64,000 bases of DNA from positions 7,859,030-7,923,029 of the forward strand of contig NC_054877.1 in assembly GCF_018320785.1 (NCBI RefSeq), given 5' to 3'. Shown piece by piece: positions 63,103 through 64,000 of the stretch. Every line of letters begins with the position of its first letter. Within the stretch, counting starts at the first letter, position 1. The DNA comes from Cheilinus undulatus (taxonomy: Eukaryota > Chordata > Actinopteri > Labriformes > Labridae). The notes beneath the pieces were generated by a model that ran no database searches, was not told where the DNA came from, and saw only the letters and a program-made list of their open reading frames with translations. The position numbers were made by a program, and so were the translations under genes.

Positions 63103-63524
63103 AGAGGAATCTGTAACTGATATATTGAGATATTAATATGTACAGTATGTGATATAGGGTGAGGTACAGTTGTTTAAACTAGTATAGTTAATGCTGATTA
63201 AAGGTGTAATATTCAGATTTTCTGAACTATATGAACGTGAAAAGTGTTTCCTAAGATTTTCAGATGGGCAAATTATTAATTTTCATAACTGTGATGGGAC
63301 GTGTCTTGTCATGGAGGCTGCCGTCGCCCAGACTCATCCAGCATCCCAGCATTTCCAGCACGTCAGACCAGCACTGCTCAGGCCTGCTTATCTCCTACTA
63401 AATACTTTCTTTTAATTCGCTGTCCAATAAAAACAGCACATCATCAGGTGTATTTTCTACACAGAAAACTGACATTTTGTTTTCCTTTATTATTTTGTCA
63501 TATTGAAGAAGAAATGTATGTGAA

Positions 63525-63890
63525 AGTGCGAGGGATGAAATGAGATTCCTCAGGAGGGTGTCTGGGCTCAGCCTTAGAGATAGGGTGAGGAGCTGAGGGA
63601 TCTCAAAGTAGAGCTGCCGCTCCTTCATGTTGAAAGGAGCCAGATGAGCTGGTTCGGGCATCTGATTAGGATCCCTCCTGGTCGCCTCCCTGTGGAGGTC
63701 TTCTGCATGTCCAACTGTGAGGAGAAGACCCCAGGGCAGACCCAGAACTCACTGGAGGGATTATACTGTGTCCCATTTAGCCTAGGAGAATCCCCCAGGA
63801 GGAACTGGAAATCTGGGTTTACTTACTTCCCCTGCTGCCACCGCGACCTCTGATAACCAGAAGATGATGGGAGAAAATGGAACATGACCC
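63525..63890 (+). mobile_element. LINE 3' fragment, second copy of the same family
   Basis: Encodes RSQMSWFGHLIRIPPGRLPV followed by EVF, a strongly conserved tail of the fish LINE protein, with upstream stops (about 63574 and 63580). It ends in a GATAACCAGAAGATGATGGG phrase that parallels the end of the copy at 62838-63102. Same orientation as that copy, so both may come from one older element. Confidence 0.75.
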
Positions 63891-64000
63891 ACACCAACCC
63901 CCCTAGGGTGGCTCTGTGGGCTGATCATTGAACTCTTAGTGGGGCCGGTTTATAGAGCCAGCACACAAAATAAACCTTAGAAACATAAATCACAGGAGAT

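Overview
The window is vertebrate genomic DNA and almost certainly from a ray-finned (teleost) fish. It is AT-rich and intron-bearing. It is packed with DNA transposons (Tc1, hAT, PIF/Harbinger, piggyBac-like, Kolobok-like, possible CACTA), tRNA-derived SINEs and LINE 3' ends of types common in teleosts. It carries two genes of vertebrate or fish type. There is no sign of bacterial organisation and no CRISPR array.

Layout. Positions 0.8-5.5 kb hold minus-strand remnants of transposon-type genes: a DUF4806-like exon chain, a DUF4218/CACTA-type ORF split by a hAT-type insertion, and a DUF7869-like fragment. At 7.0-8.6 kb is a Tc1 element with long inverted repeats. At 10.9-14.1 kb an inverted-repeat element holds a nested piggyBac-like TTAA element built of palindromic arms. 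At 14.5-17.5 kb is a decayed ZMYM1-like hAT transposase. At 20.8-27.5 kb, plus strand, is a large fish gene that joins a stonustoxin-like (SNTX, MACPF-related) N-terminus to FN3 domains, a P-loop GTPase, a Cys-rich patch and a coiled coil. Its reading frame is broken by an in-frame TGA and by one frameshift. At 29.6-31.2 kb is a second Tc1 element (minus). At 35.9-37.1 kb is a PIF/Harbinger-type element.

Positions 38.0-56.0 kb, minus strand, hold slc39a6 (zinc transporter ZIP6). One 5' noncoding exon and eleven coding exons join at consensus splice sites with consistent phases to give 2,160 coding nt (719 residues plus stop). It is the only gene here that looks intact. Its introns carry a Kolobok-like element with P2X7-ballast-like coding remnants, and an old retroviral-type integrase fragment. 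Positions 56-64 kb are upstream DNA with an AT-rich degenerate repeat, a SINE, a ~180-bp degenerate tandem array (60.2-61.95 kb) and two LINE 3' fragments.

The genes do not form a shared pathway. The most unusual items are the broken SNTX/FN3/GTPase fusion gene, the Kolobok-like element linked to a P2X7-type Cys domain, and the nested palindromic TTAA element. All calls come from reading the sequence; no database search was run.
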